Assembly (NCBI GenBank): GCA_009787485.1
Contig: WQWP01000004.1
Coordinates: 1-34,002, forward strand
Origin: Lentimicrobiaceae bacterium
Lineage (GTDB): Bacteria > Bacteroidota > Bacteroidia > Bacteroidales > WCHB1-69
DNA: 34,002 nucleotides
Reading direction: 5' to 3'
The position numbers were made by a program, and so were the translations under genes. This document shows positions 1 through 7,339 of the stretch, piece after piece. Under the pieces are notes generated by a model, which saw only the letters and a list, made by a program, of their open reading frames with translations, ran no database searches and had not been told where the DNA came from. The first letter of the stretch is position 1. The number at the start of each line of letters is the position of its first letter.

Positions 1-207
1 AAAAACGGCATCCAACAAGCCTACAACCACGGCGTAAAAGTATTTGGCGTAACCGTGCATTACGTTGACGCCGGCATAGACACCGGAAAAATCATCGCAC
101 AAGAATGCTTCAAAGCAGCAGGAACCGAAACCTTAGAACAGATAGAACAAAAGATACATCGTATTGAGCATCAATTGTACCCGAGGGTTATTAAAGAAAT
201 TTTATAG
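1..207 (+). CDS. purN: Phosphoribosylglycinamide formyltransferase, C-terminal part (5' end outside window)
   Basis: The window opens inside this gene; the last 68 codons are visible and end at TAG 205-207. PurN transfers a formyl group from 10-formyl-tetrahydrofolate to GAR in step three of purine synthesis. The visible stretch contains the family's HYVDAGIDTGKII segment (residues about 20-32 of the fragment), whose Asp is a conserved active-site residue, and the usual C-terminal helix (ETLEQIEQKIHRIEH). Two further purine genes (purE, purC) lie 860 bases downstream on the same strand, separated by a reverse-strand gene, so this is a loose purine cluster rather than one operon. Identification rests on the C-terminus only but the motif is clear. 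Confidence 0.85.
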   Translation, partial: KNGIQQAYNHGVKVFGVTVHYVDAGIDTGKIIAQECFKAAGTETLEQIEQKIHRIEHQLYPRVIKEIL

Positions 208-230
208 CAATATCTTTTTCTAAACACAGA

Positions 231-947
231 CTAAAACAGTGATAACGAGATTCCCAAAGACATAGGGTTTACCGCTGGTCCTTTTCCTTCATTAAACAGT
301 TTGTTTACCTGATAAGAATAATAAACGCCTACAAACTTCCAGCCGCAACGGATATAAGCATCAAAATTTACAGTTTGGCGGTGCGTAGTCAAGAAAAATT
401 TATAATTCTCTTCCGTACCGTTTCCTTCAATGTTTTTTCCTTTATAACGCTGAGAAATTTCCGCTACCAACCCGAGACGCATGCCTACCGTGAGCTTAAA
501 CCCACTTTTATGGCGGTACCTAAACTCTAAAGGAATATTGCAGTTAATATAAGTCATCCTATTGAGTTTCAAACTATCTGAAATGGTTGTGGGAAGAATA
601 AAATATTTAGTCTTGTCGGAAGTAGGATCGTATCTCAGTTGTGCATTCGAAAATTGCGTGTGATATGTGCAACCTACACCCAAACCAAAAGAAATGGGGC
701 TGTTTTTCTTGGCTTTAAAATCCCATAAAACCGCCACATTAAACCCGGGGTTAAATTTGGGCGTAACGTTGCCGGGTAAGTTCATCCAAAAGGAATGAAA
801 AACATCTACCACCAACCGATCTCTAAAGGTTTCTACTGCTTCTTTTTGCAGGTTTTGGGTAAAGTCTTGGTTGATTTGTTCTTGAGAAAAAGCGGAAAAA
901 CCTAAACAAAAACAGATACAAATTAAGATTATTTTAGAAAGTTTCAT
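231..947 (-). CDS. Outer-membrane beta-barrel protein, function unknown
   Basis: A 238-residue protein with a clear signal peptide (about residues 1-21, cleaved after SAFS). The rest alternates short hydrophobic/aromatic stretches with polar turns and ends in a phenylalanine (GISLSLF), typical of a small outer-membrane barrel. Features such as FGLGVGCTYHTQF, LTVGMRLGLVAEIS and FVGVYYSYQVNKLF look like transmembrane strands. It has no recognisable enzymatic motif. It lies on the opposite strand between purN and purE and is probably transcribed alone. Family membership (porin family or type IX-associated barrel) is inferred from composition only. Confidence 0.7.
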   Translation of the reverse strand: MKLSKIILICICFCLGFSAFSQEQINQDFTQNLQKEAVETFRDRLVVDVFHSFWMNLPGNVTPKFNPGFNVAVLWDFKAKKNSPISFGLGVGCTYHTQFSNAQLRYDPTSDKTKYFILPTTISDSLKLNRMTYINCNIPLEFRYRHKSGFKLTVGMRLGLVAEISQRYKGKNIEGNGTEENYKFFLTTHRQTVNFDAYIRCGWKFVGVYYSYQVNKLFNEGKGPAVNPMSLGISLSLF

Positions 948-1028
948 TCGGAAAAATTTTTAATATGCAAATAAACACAAATTGTGCTATTGTAGTATAT
1001 TTAGATGAAGATTTTTCAGTTTTTTGTT

Positions 1029-1036
1029 TATTTTCG
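1029..1036 (+). promoter_or_regulatory. Putative -7 promoter element of purE
   Basis: TATTTTCG matches the Bacteroidota -7 consensus TAnnTTTG with one mismatch and lies 29 bases before the purE ATG. No convincing -33 TTG is seen at the expected spacing, so this call rests on the -7 box and its position alone. Confidence 0.4.
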
Positions 1037-1065
1037 CACGCAAAAAAAACAAGAATTTTTTAATT

Positions 1066-1563
1066 ATGAAACCATTAGTAAGTATCATCATGGGAAGTGT
1101 TTCCGACTTCCCGATTATGGAAGAAGCCGTAAAATTTTTGGAAGAAATGGGTATTGGGTGTGAGATTAATGCCCTGTCGGCTCATCGAACACCGGAATTA
1201 GTTATGAATTTAGCTACAACCGCCAAGGAGCGTGGCATAAAGGTGTTTATAGCCGGAGCCGGTGGCGCAGCACATCTGCCCGGAGTGGTGGCAGCCTGTA
1301 CGTCCATCCCTGTAATCGGCGTTCCTATTAAAGCATCTATCTCTATAGATGGTTGGGATTCAATACTTTCCATTTTGCAAATGCCCGCCGGTATTCCTGT
1401 GGCAACCGTGGCTTTAAATGGCGCCCGAAATGCTGCAATTTTAGCAACACAGATTATTGCAAGCGGAAACGATGAGCTATACGCTAAATTAACCGCGTTT
1501 AAAGAAACAATGAAAAAGAAAGTCATAGAGGCAAACAACAATTTAAAAACAAAAAAGTTATGA
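1066..1563 (+). CDS. purE: N5-carboxyaminoimidazole ribonucleotide mutase
   Basis: PurE (class I) interconverts N5-CAIR and CAIR in purine synthesis. The family landmarks are all present: GSVSDFPIM near the N-terminus, SAHRTPE, GAGGAAHLPGVVAACT and PVIGVPI. The start is placed at ATG 1066, giving 165 residues, because the protein then begins MKPLVSIIMGS as in other PurE proteins; the open frame extends upstream to a TTG at 1024, but that region overlaps the likely promoter and encodes a lysine-rich stretch foreign to the family. The stop overlaps the purC start (ATGA), indicating translational coupling. The family uses N5-CAIR made by PurK, which is not in this window. Confidence 0.95.
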   Translation: MKPLVSIIMGSVSDFPIMEEAVKFLEEMGIGCEINALSAHRTPELVMNLATTAKERGIKVFIAGAGGAAHLPGVVAACTSIPVIGVPIKASISIDGWDSILSILQMPAGIPVATVALNGARNAAILATQIIASGNDELYAKLTAFKETMKKKVIEANNNLKTKKL

Positions 1564-2237
1564 AATTAGTTTACAAAGGCAAAACAAAAGATGTGTACGA
1601 TAACGGCGACGGTAACCTTCTGTTACAATTTAAAGATGACGTTACCGGTACCGATGGCAAATTCGACCCGGGTGCAAATACAGTAGCACTAAGCATTGAG
1701 GGGGTAGGAAGGTCTTGTGTAAGACTTACTGAATTTTTCTACAACAAAATTGAAGCAGCAGGTATTCCCACACATTTGGTGTCGGCAAATGTTGAAAATG
1801 CGCAAATGATTGTAAAACCCGCTACTATGTTTGGAAAAGGGCTTGAAGTTATTTGCAGGCTTAAAGCTGTGGGTAGTTTTTTAAGAAGATTTGGCGATTA
1901 TTGTACAAACGGACAACCATTAGACTTTTTGGTGGAAACCACTTTAAAAGACGATGAGCGCGGCGATCCGCCCATCACGAAAGATCAGCTTGATATGCTC
2001 GGAATTTTAACCGCGGAAGAGTACGAAATTTTGAAAGACTTAACCAAAAGAATTGCGCGCATTGTTAAGGATGAATTAGCAAAAAAAGGCGCCGAATTGT
2101 ACGATATGAAAATTGAATTTGGCAGGGTTAACGAAAAAATAACGCTTATTGACGAAATTTCCGGAGGGAGCATGCGGGTGTTTAAAGACGGTAAATCTGT
2201 GGATCCGTTGGAAATTCCTGTTATATTATTCGGCTAA
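1560..2237 (+). CDS. purC: Phosphoribosylaminoimidazole-succinocarboxamide (SAICAR) synthase
   Basis: PurC joins CAIR with aspartate using ATP to make SAICAR, the step after PurE. The 225-residue protein begins with the nucleotide-binding YKGKTKDVYDNGDGNLLLQFKD segment and continues with EVICRLKAVGSFLRR, DDERGDPPI and the C-terminal LIDEISGGSMRVF motif. Its length is slightly below that of the E. coli enzyme (237) but no motif is missing. It starts inside the purE stop codon (ATGA) and its last four bases overlap the end of the convergent DUF1015 gene, so there is no room for a conventional terminator between them. Confidence 0.95.
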   Translation: MKLVYKGKTKDVYDNGDGNLLLQFKDDVTGTDGKFDPGANTVALSIEGVGRSCVRLTEFFYNKIEAAGIPTHLVSANVENAQMIVKPATMFGKGLEVICRLKAVGSFLRRFGDYCTNGQPLDFLVETTLKDDERGDPPITKDQLDMLGILTAEEYEILKDLTKRIARIVKDELAKKGAELYDMKIEFGRVNEKITLIDEISGGSMRVFKDGKSVDPLEIPVILFG

Positions 2238-3484
2238 ACCAATTCATGTATCACCAACCCCGAGCGTAATTTCGGCTCAAACCAGGTGGTCTTCGGCGGC
2301 ATAATATTCCCCGTATCCGCAATATCTATTAGTTGTTTCATAGATACCGGATACAACGCAAAAGCTACCGCCATTTCCCCGTTATCCACACGCCGTTTCA
2401 GCTCGCCCAAGCCGCGAATACCGCCCACGAAATCAATCCGTTTGTCGGTACGTAAATCTTTTATTCCCAAAATTTTATCTAACACCAAATCGGAAAGAAT
2501 GGTAACATCTAATACGCCAATCGGGTCGTTGTCGTTGTACGTACCGGCTTTGGCTGTTAATTTGTACCATTTCCCCTCCAAATACATGCTAAATTCGTGC
2601 AATTTGGCAGGTGTGTAAATATCGGCGCCCATTGCTGTAACTTCAAATGTTTCTTTCAACGCATCAATGAGCTGGTCTTTGGTTAATCCGTTCAAATCTT
2701 TTATAACACGGTTATAATCAATAATTTTCAATTGATTATCCGGGAAAATTACCGCCATGAAATAGTTGTATTCTTCTTTGCCGGTGTGGTTTTTGTTTTG
2801 CGCTCGTTTCTCGCCACCCACCAATGCTGCGGCTGCCGTTCTGTGGTGTCCGTCTGCAACGTACAATGCAGGTATCTCTTTTTCAAAAACTTCCTCTATT
2901 TCTTTGTTAATTTTCGGATCATCAATTACCCAAAAATGATGCCCAAAACCATCATCTGCAACAAAATCATACTCCGGTGCTTGCTCTTTTACAATCTTTT
3001 CTACAATTGCATCTATTTTCTTGTTTGCCGGATAAGAGAAAAACACCGGCTCTACATTAGCGTTGGTAATCCGCACATGAATCATGCGGTCTTCCTCTTT
3101 ATCTTTACGGGTAAGTTCGTGTTTTTTGATGTTATTGTTCATATAATCATCAACATGCGCGGCGCCCACAATGCCGTACTGCGTTCTGCCGTTCATGGTT
3201 TGCGCATAAATGTAGAATTTTTCTTCCGGGTCTTGCACCAACCACTTTTTATCTTTAAACATTTTAAAGTTCTCTACCACTTTATCATACACTTCTTGTG
3301 AGTGTTCATCAATTCCTTTCGGAAGATCAATTTCTGCTTTGGTTACATGAAGTAAAGAATAGGGATTTCCTGCTGCTTCCACACGGGCTTCTTCAGAATT
3401 TAATACATCATAAGGGCGTGATGCTAATTGTTTTACAATCTCTTTCGGAGGACGAATTCCTTTAAATGGTTTTACGATAGCCAT
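2234..3484 (-). CDS. DUF1015 family protein (ParB/SerK-like fold suspected)
   Basis: A 416-residue soluble protein that looks full length for DUF1015: N-terminal FKGIRPPKE and SRPYDVLNSEEA, NPYSLLHVTKAEIDLP, and the family's central YVADGHHRTAAA motif near residue 210. A DGHHR motif of this kind also occurs in ParB-like nucleases and the archaeal free-serine kinase SerK, so a phosphotransfer role in serine metabolism is a reasonable hypothesis, but nothing here proves it; from memory, homologues in other Bacteroidota often sit near serA/serC. It is the second gene of a reverse-strand pair, 38 bases after the LUD/iron-sulfur gene, so the two are probably co-transcribed. Confidence 0.8.
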   Translation of the reverse strand: MAIVKPFKGIRPPKEIVKQLASRPYDVLNSEEARVEAAGNPYSLLHVTKAEIDLPKGIDEHSQEVYDKVVENFKMFKDKKWLVQDPEEKFYIYAQTMNGRTQYGIVGAAHVDDYMNNNIKKHELTRKDKEEDRMIHVRITNANVEPVFFSYPANKKIDAIVEKIVKEQAPEYDFVADDGFGHHFWVIDDPKINKEIEEVFEKEIPALYVADGHHRTAAAALVGGEKRAQNKNHTGKEEYNYFMAVIFPDNQLKIIDYNRVIKDLNGLTKDQLIDALKETFEVTAMGADIYTPAKLHEFSMYLEGKWYKLTAKAGTYNDNDPIGVLDVTILSDLVLDKILGIKDLRTDKRIDFVGGIRGLGELKRRVDNGEMAVAFALYPVSMKQLIDIADTGNIMPPKTTWFEPKLRSGLVIHELV

Positions 3485-3522
3485 AATGTTTTTTTTTAAG
3501 GTGAATAATATATAAGGTTTTG

Positions 3523-4599
3523 TTATTGATGTTTTTCTTTTTGTGTAATGTTGAAAAATTCGGCTTTACTACTTGAAAAATAGCTTGCGAGTTTCTTGTT
3601 TTTACCAAAATACTTTTTTATGAAAAAATACCGGCGAAATTTTGAGTTTATTTTGTTCATTTTTGAACGTTTGGAAAAAATTCTGAATAAATCAATATTT
3701 TTTTCGTGATTTTTGTTTCGGAATGCCAAATTTTTAAGTTGATTAATGATCAGTTGTGTAAAATTAATTTGCACCGGACATATTTCATTACAATTGCCAC
3801 AAATTGTTGTATTTTCAAATAATTTGGGTGCACGTTTGTTTTCTTCTTTACAATGATATTTTATTAATTCGATGGGAGAAAAAGCTGCGGTTTGTTGATA
3901 AACCGGACAAACTTCTTTACATTTTCCACAATCAATGCAATATAATGTTTCTCTTAACAAATTGTCTTCTAATAATTCTGTAATTCCATTATCATACAAT
4001 AATACATAAACCTCTATTTTTTCCGAAGTATAATTCGTTTCGTCCGATAATTGAAAGTTTTTGGCTGTTATTTTAACCGGAGAAGCAGAAATTACCTTAA
4101 TATCGTCATGATAAACATTGTTTATGCCTTTTTGAAGATATAAAAGCACATCAAGGTCACTTTGTCTAACAACTAAATCATTAATATTTAATATGATAAA
4201 TATTTTTTCAACATTATTAAAACAATTTTTACTGAGTTTATTAATAAAAACAACAGATCCGTTTTCTACCACACCAAAATTTGCCTGAATAACAAGATTT
4301 TCTGCGGTATCATCATTTTTTTCAAGAGAATCAACACTTATTTCTTTAACAAAGTTCTTTTTTTCAAAAAAACCATCGGAAATTTTTGGAATATCAAAAC
4401 AAACTTTATTATAGTTGTTTTTGGATAGATGTTTACATGTAAAACTCACCAATTCTACTTCATCACTAATCCACCTTACTTTAATATCTTTCGAAGATAA
4501 TTTGGTTTCAAAAGCCAACAGGTGTTTCTCCATTTCTTCAATATAAGAGAAGCGAATAAAATTGGCTCTTGTCTTCAAAAATTGTAAATCATTGTGCAT
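3523..4599 (-). CDS. LUD-domain iron-sulfur protein (LutB-like)
   Basis: A 358-residue protein with an N-terminal LUD-type region (about 1-200, including NFGVVENGSVVFI) and a C-terminal ferredoxin-like module, the architecture of LutB, the iron-sulfur subunit of the LutABC lactate oxidation system. The first cluster motif is complete: C221-x2-C224-x2-C227-x3-C231-P. In the second (C267, C270, C274-P) the position of the first ligand is Thr264. The tail after residue 300 is strongly basic. LutB is usually about 470 residues and accompanied by LutA and LutC; neither is here, and the gene is paired with DUF1015 instead, so a lactate role is only a possibility. Codon use is very AT-rich. Confidence 0.65.
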   Translation of the reverse strand: MHNDLQFLKTRANFIRFSYIEEMEKHLLAFETKLSSKDIKVRWISDEVELVSFTCKHLSKNNYNKVCFDIPKISDGFFEKKNFVKEISVDSLEKNDDTAENLVIQANFGVVENGSVVFINKLSKNCFNNVEKIFIILNINDLVVRQSDLDVLLYLQKGINNVYHDDIKVISASPVKITAKNFQLSDETNYTSEKIEVYVLLYDNGITELLEDNLLRETLYCIDCGKCKEVCPVYQQTAAFSPIELIKYHCKEENKRAPKLFENTTICGNCNEICPVQINFTQLIINQLKNLAFRNKNHEKNIDLFRIFSKRSKMNKINSKFRRYFFIKKYFGKNKKLASYFSSSKAEFFNITQKEKHQ

Positions 4600-4864
4600 A
4601 TCTTGTGTATAGTTTGTTAATTTAACTGTAATTCATTGTTCATATTTTTTCATAAAAATTTTATCCACAAAAAAACAGATTTTTTTAATATGATTTCAAC
4701 AAACCTGTTTCTTTTTTTCATTTATAATATGCTTACAAATAACGTTAAAAAAAATATTAACACTATTAACATCGTTATATTTTATTATTTTTAATTATAT
4801 TTTTTTTTCATTTTTTAAAAGGATATAAAAATTATGTGTCAGTAAATTTTTAGTTTTGCAACCT
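4600..4864. other. AT-rich divergent intergenic region with a consensus DnaA box
   Basis: This 265-base region separates divergent genes and is almost all A/T after position 4670. It contains a perfect DnaA box, TTATCCACA, at 4661-4669. Two one-mismatch boxes on the other strand lie at 4605-4613 (CTATACACA) and 4593-4601 (ATATGCACA; its left part is in the start of the reverse-strand gene). It must also hold both divergent promoters. Whether it is a replication origin cannot be decided from the sequence alone. Confidence 0.35.
4851..4858 (+). promoter_or_regulatory. -7 promoter element, possible very short leader
   Basis: TAGTTTTG fits TAnnTTTG exactly and ends six bases before the ATG at 4865. 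If used, transcription would start at or a few bases before the start codon, giving a leaderless or near-leaderless message. No good -33 box is visible. Confidence 0.4.
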
Positions 4865-5647
4865 ATGAAAAAATTCTTGTTCTTCTTTCTTTTTTTGCCG
4901 GTAATTTCTTTTTCTCAAGAGCGTATCTCATTAGCAGGCAATGTTTTTGATGGGGTAACTTTTTTTCCGATTACAGAAGCAAATATCTATAATTTCAGTT
5001 CAAAAAAATACAGTTTCACGAATAAGGAAGGAAATTTTGAAATTTTAGCGAAGTTAGGAGATACCATTGTAATTTCAAAACCCATTTATAAGCAAGTTTT
5101 GATAGAAATTACACAAGAAATGATGGATAAAAAGTTTATAGATGTTGCGCTTTTTTTTAAAGTAATCACCTTAAAAGAAATAAATGTTTTTGCATTACCC
5201 GGAACATACGAGGCATTTCAAAAAGATTTTGTGAATGTAAATTTTACGAATTTTTACAGGCAACTACAAGGAACTAGTTTAACCAAACAAGATTTTATTA
5301 ATGCGGAGTTTCTTTCACGAGGAGGACCAAATCTGTTGAGAAATATACCGGCAGCCATGAGCCCAATTTCTGCCCTTTATAATAGATTTAGCAGAAAAAT
5401 GAAATTAGAACGTTTACATCAAGAACTGGTTGATAATCAAGAAGAAATTGATAAATTACCTTTAAAATATAACAGAGAACTGGTAAGTTTATTAACCGGA
5501 TTACATGGCGACGAACTTTTAACCTTTATGGTATTTTGCAGATTTAGTTATTATGATCTAATTCGTTGGTCGCCCGAATTTATCATTTCACAAATTCAAA
5601 GAAAATTCGATGATTTTCAATTTCAAAGAGCATTGCAAGACAATTAA
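4865..5647 (+). CDS. Exported protein with CarboxypepD_reg-like domain
   Basis: A 260-residue protein with a signal peptide (MKKFLFFFLFLPVISFS, cleaved near residue 17) followed by a carboxypeptidase-D-regulatory-like beta-sandwich: SLAGNVFDGVTFFPITEANIYN, then SFTNKEGNFEI and GDTIVISKPIY, the order seen in such domains at the N-terminus of SusC/TonB-type proteins. Here the domain is free-standing, followed by a helical region of unknown function (residues about 110-260). The start was chosen at ATG 4865 because a TTG three codons upstream lies inside the predicted promoter. The MFS gene follows after 19 bases, so this is probably the first gene of the operon running to 10756. Confidence 0.7.
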   Translation: MKKFLFFFLFLPVISFSQERISLAGNVFDGVTFFPITEANIYNFSSKKYSFTNKEGNFEILAKLGDTIVISKPIYKQVLIEITQEMMDKKFIDVALFFKVITLKEINVFALPGTYEAFQKDFVNVNFTNFYRQLQGTSLTKQDFINAEFLSRGGPNLLRNIPAAMSPISALYNRFSRKMKLERLHQELVDNQEEIDKLPLKYNRELVSLLTGLHGDELLTFMVFCRFSYYDLIRWSPEFIISQIQRKFDDFQFQRALQDN

Positions 5648-5666
5648 TTACTTAAATAAATAAATT

Positions 5667-7328
5667 ATGACAGAAAAAGTTACAAAATTAATGAAAGATG
5701 TTCCGGCAATACGCTGGACAGCTCTTGTTTTCTTGGCATTTGCCATGTTTTGCGCGTATATCTTTATGGATATATTGTCGCCAGTAAAATCTATTTTGGA
5801 AACCACCAGAGGTTGGGACTCCGAAGCGTTTGGTTTTTACGCAGGATCGGAAACATTTTTAAATGTATTCATCTTCTTCCTGATTTTTGCCGGAATTATT
5901 TTAGATAAAATGGGGGTCCGCTTCACCGCCATTTTATCAGGATTGGTAATGATTGTTGGCGCTCTAATTAATTGGTATTCAGTAACAGAAATGTTTATGG
6001 GCACCGGTTTAGAAACATGGTTCAACAACAACCTGAATTATATTCCGGGCTTTGATGAAATTGGTGTCTCGCCGTTTTATCGAGGTATGCCGGCATCTGC
6101 AAAATTAGCCTCTGTTGGCTTTATGGTTTTTGGTTGTGGCGTGGAAATGGCGGGCATCACCGTATCGCGCGGAATTGTGAAATGGTTTAAAGGTAAAGAA
6201 ATGGCGCTTGCCATGGGCTCCGAAATGGCGTTGGCGCGTTTGGGTGTGGCTACCTGTATGATCTTCTCTCCGCTCATTGCCAAAGCAAACATTTTTGGCG
6301 GCGCAAACGTTTCTCACGCTGTTGCTTTTGGCGTTATTTTATTAATGATTGCGCTGATTATGTTTATTGCCTATTTCTTTATGGATAAGAAATTAGATGC
6401 ACAACTGGGCGAAACAGAAGAAAAAGACGACCCATTTAAAGTGAGCGATATCGGCAAAATTTTTGCCAGCGGCGGCTTCTGGTTGGTGGCGCTGCTTTGC
6501 GTATTGTACTATTCTGCCATATTCCCGTTCCAAAAATATGCGGTAAACATGCTGGAATGCAATTTAACATTTACAACACTACCGGAGGGTTCATTTTGGG
6601 GTACCCCAACAGCCGCGGTCGTTGGATATCTGCTCATGTTGATTGTGGCCGCCACATCATTCATCAGCAACTTCTGTAAAACAAGATCGAAAATTGCACT
6701 TTTATCCATAGCGGTGGTCTTCTTGGTGGTTTTCTGTGTTATGTCTTACAAACAACAGTCTGCAGGCGCTATTTTCGCCGTATTCCCGTTGTTAGCCGTG
6801 GGCATTACACCGATTTTAGGAAACTACATTGACAAAAAGGGTAAAGCAGCCACCATGTTAATGTTGGGCTCTATGTTATTAATTATTTGTCACTTGACGT
6901 TTGCCTTTATTTTACCGTTATTTAAAGGACAAGAGATTGGTGGCGTTGTTTTAGCTTTTTCTACCATCTTGGTTTTAGGCGCTTCTTTCTCATTGGTGCC
7001 GGCATCGTTATGGCCCTCAGTGCCAAAATTAGTAGATCAAAAAGTGATAGGCTCCGCTTTTGCACTTATTTTCTGGATACAAAACATTGGCTTGTGGTTG
7101 TTCCCGTTGTTAATCGGGAAAATCTTAAAAGCTTCTAATACCGACATTGTTGCAAAGGTGGATGCCGGTATCTTGACCTCCCAGGAAGCAGCGGTTAGTT
7201 ATAATTACACCAACCCGTTAATCATGCTTGCGTGCTTAGGCGCTGTAGCGTTGGTATTGGGATTTGTGCTCAAGAGGTGGGATAAAAAGAAAGGTATTGG
7301 GTTGGAGTTGCCGAATATAAAATCATAA
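5667..7328 (+). CDS. Major facilitator superfamily transporter
   Basis: A 553-residue inner-membrane protein with about twelve hydrophobic segments, a cytoplasmic-looking loop rich in D, E and K near residues 240-255, and the conserved MFS loop motif between helices 2 and 3 in the form GIILDKMGVRF (a second, equivalent GNYIDKKGKAA follows in the C-terminal half). The N-terminal pattern (RWTALVFLAFAMFCAYIFMDILSP) resembles MFSD1-type carriers, for which dipeptide transport has been reported in animals; that similarity is judged by eye. The gene is 11 bases upstream of a dipeptidyl peptidase, which makes uptake of dipeptides released in the periplasm an attractive but unproven role. Confidence 0.85.
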   Translation: MTEKVTKLMKDVPAIRWTALVFLAFAMFCAYIFMDILSPVKSILETTRGWDSEAFGFYAGSETFLNVFIFFLIFAGIILDKMGVRFTAILSGLVMIVGALINWYSVTEMFMGTGLETWFNNNLNYIPGFDEIGVSPFYRGMPASAKLASVGFMVFGCGVEMAGITVSRGIVKWFKGKEMALAMGSEMALARLGVATCMIFSPLIAKANIFGGANVSHAVAFGVILLMIALIMFIAYFFMDKKLDAQLGETEEKDDPFKVSDIGKIFASGGFWLVALLCVLYYSAIFPFQKYAVNMLECNLTFTTLPEGSFWGTPTAAVVGYLLMLIVAATSFISNFCKTRSKIALLSIAVVFLVVFCVMSYKQQSAGAIFAVFPLLAVGITPILGNYIDKKGKAATMLMLGSMLLIICHLTFAFILPLFKGQEIGGVVLAFSTILVLGASFSLVPASLWPSVPKLVDQKVIGSAFALIFWIQNIGLWLFPLLIGKILKASNTDIVAKVDAGILTSQEAAVSYNYTNPLIMLACLGAVALVLGFVLKRWDKKKGIGLELPNIKS

Positions 7329-7339
7329 AGAGTGCCGGT

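Noticed and set aside
1024..1065. Longer N-terminus for PurE from TTG 1024
   Set aside because: The extension overlaps the likely promoter and is not found in PurE proteins; ATG 1066 gives the family N-terminus.
2732..3301. 189-codon forward open frame
   Set aside because: It lies wholly inside the DUF1015 gene on the other strand, has a cysteine/phenylalanine-rich composition of no known family, and is a shadow frame.
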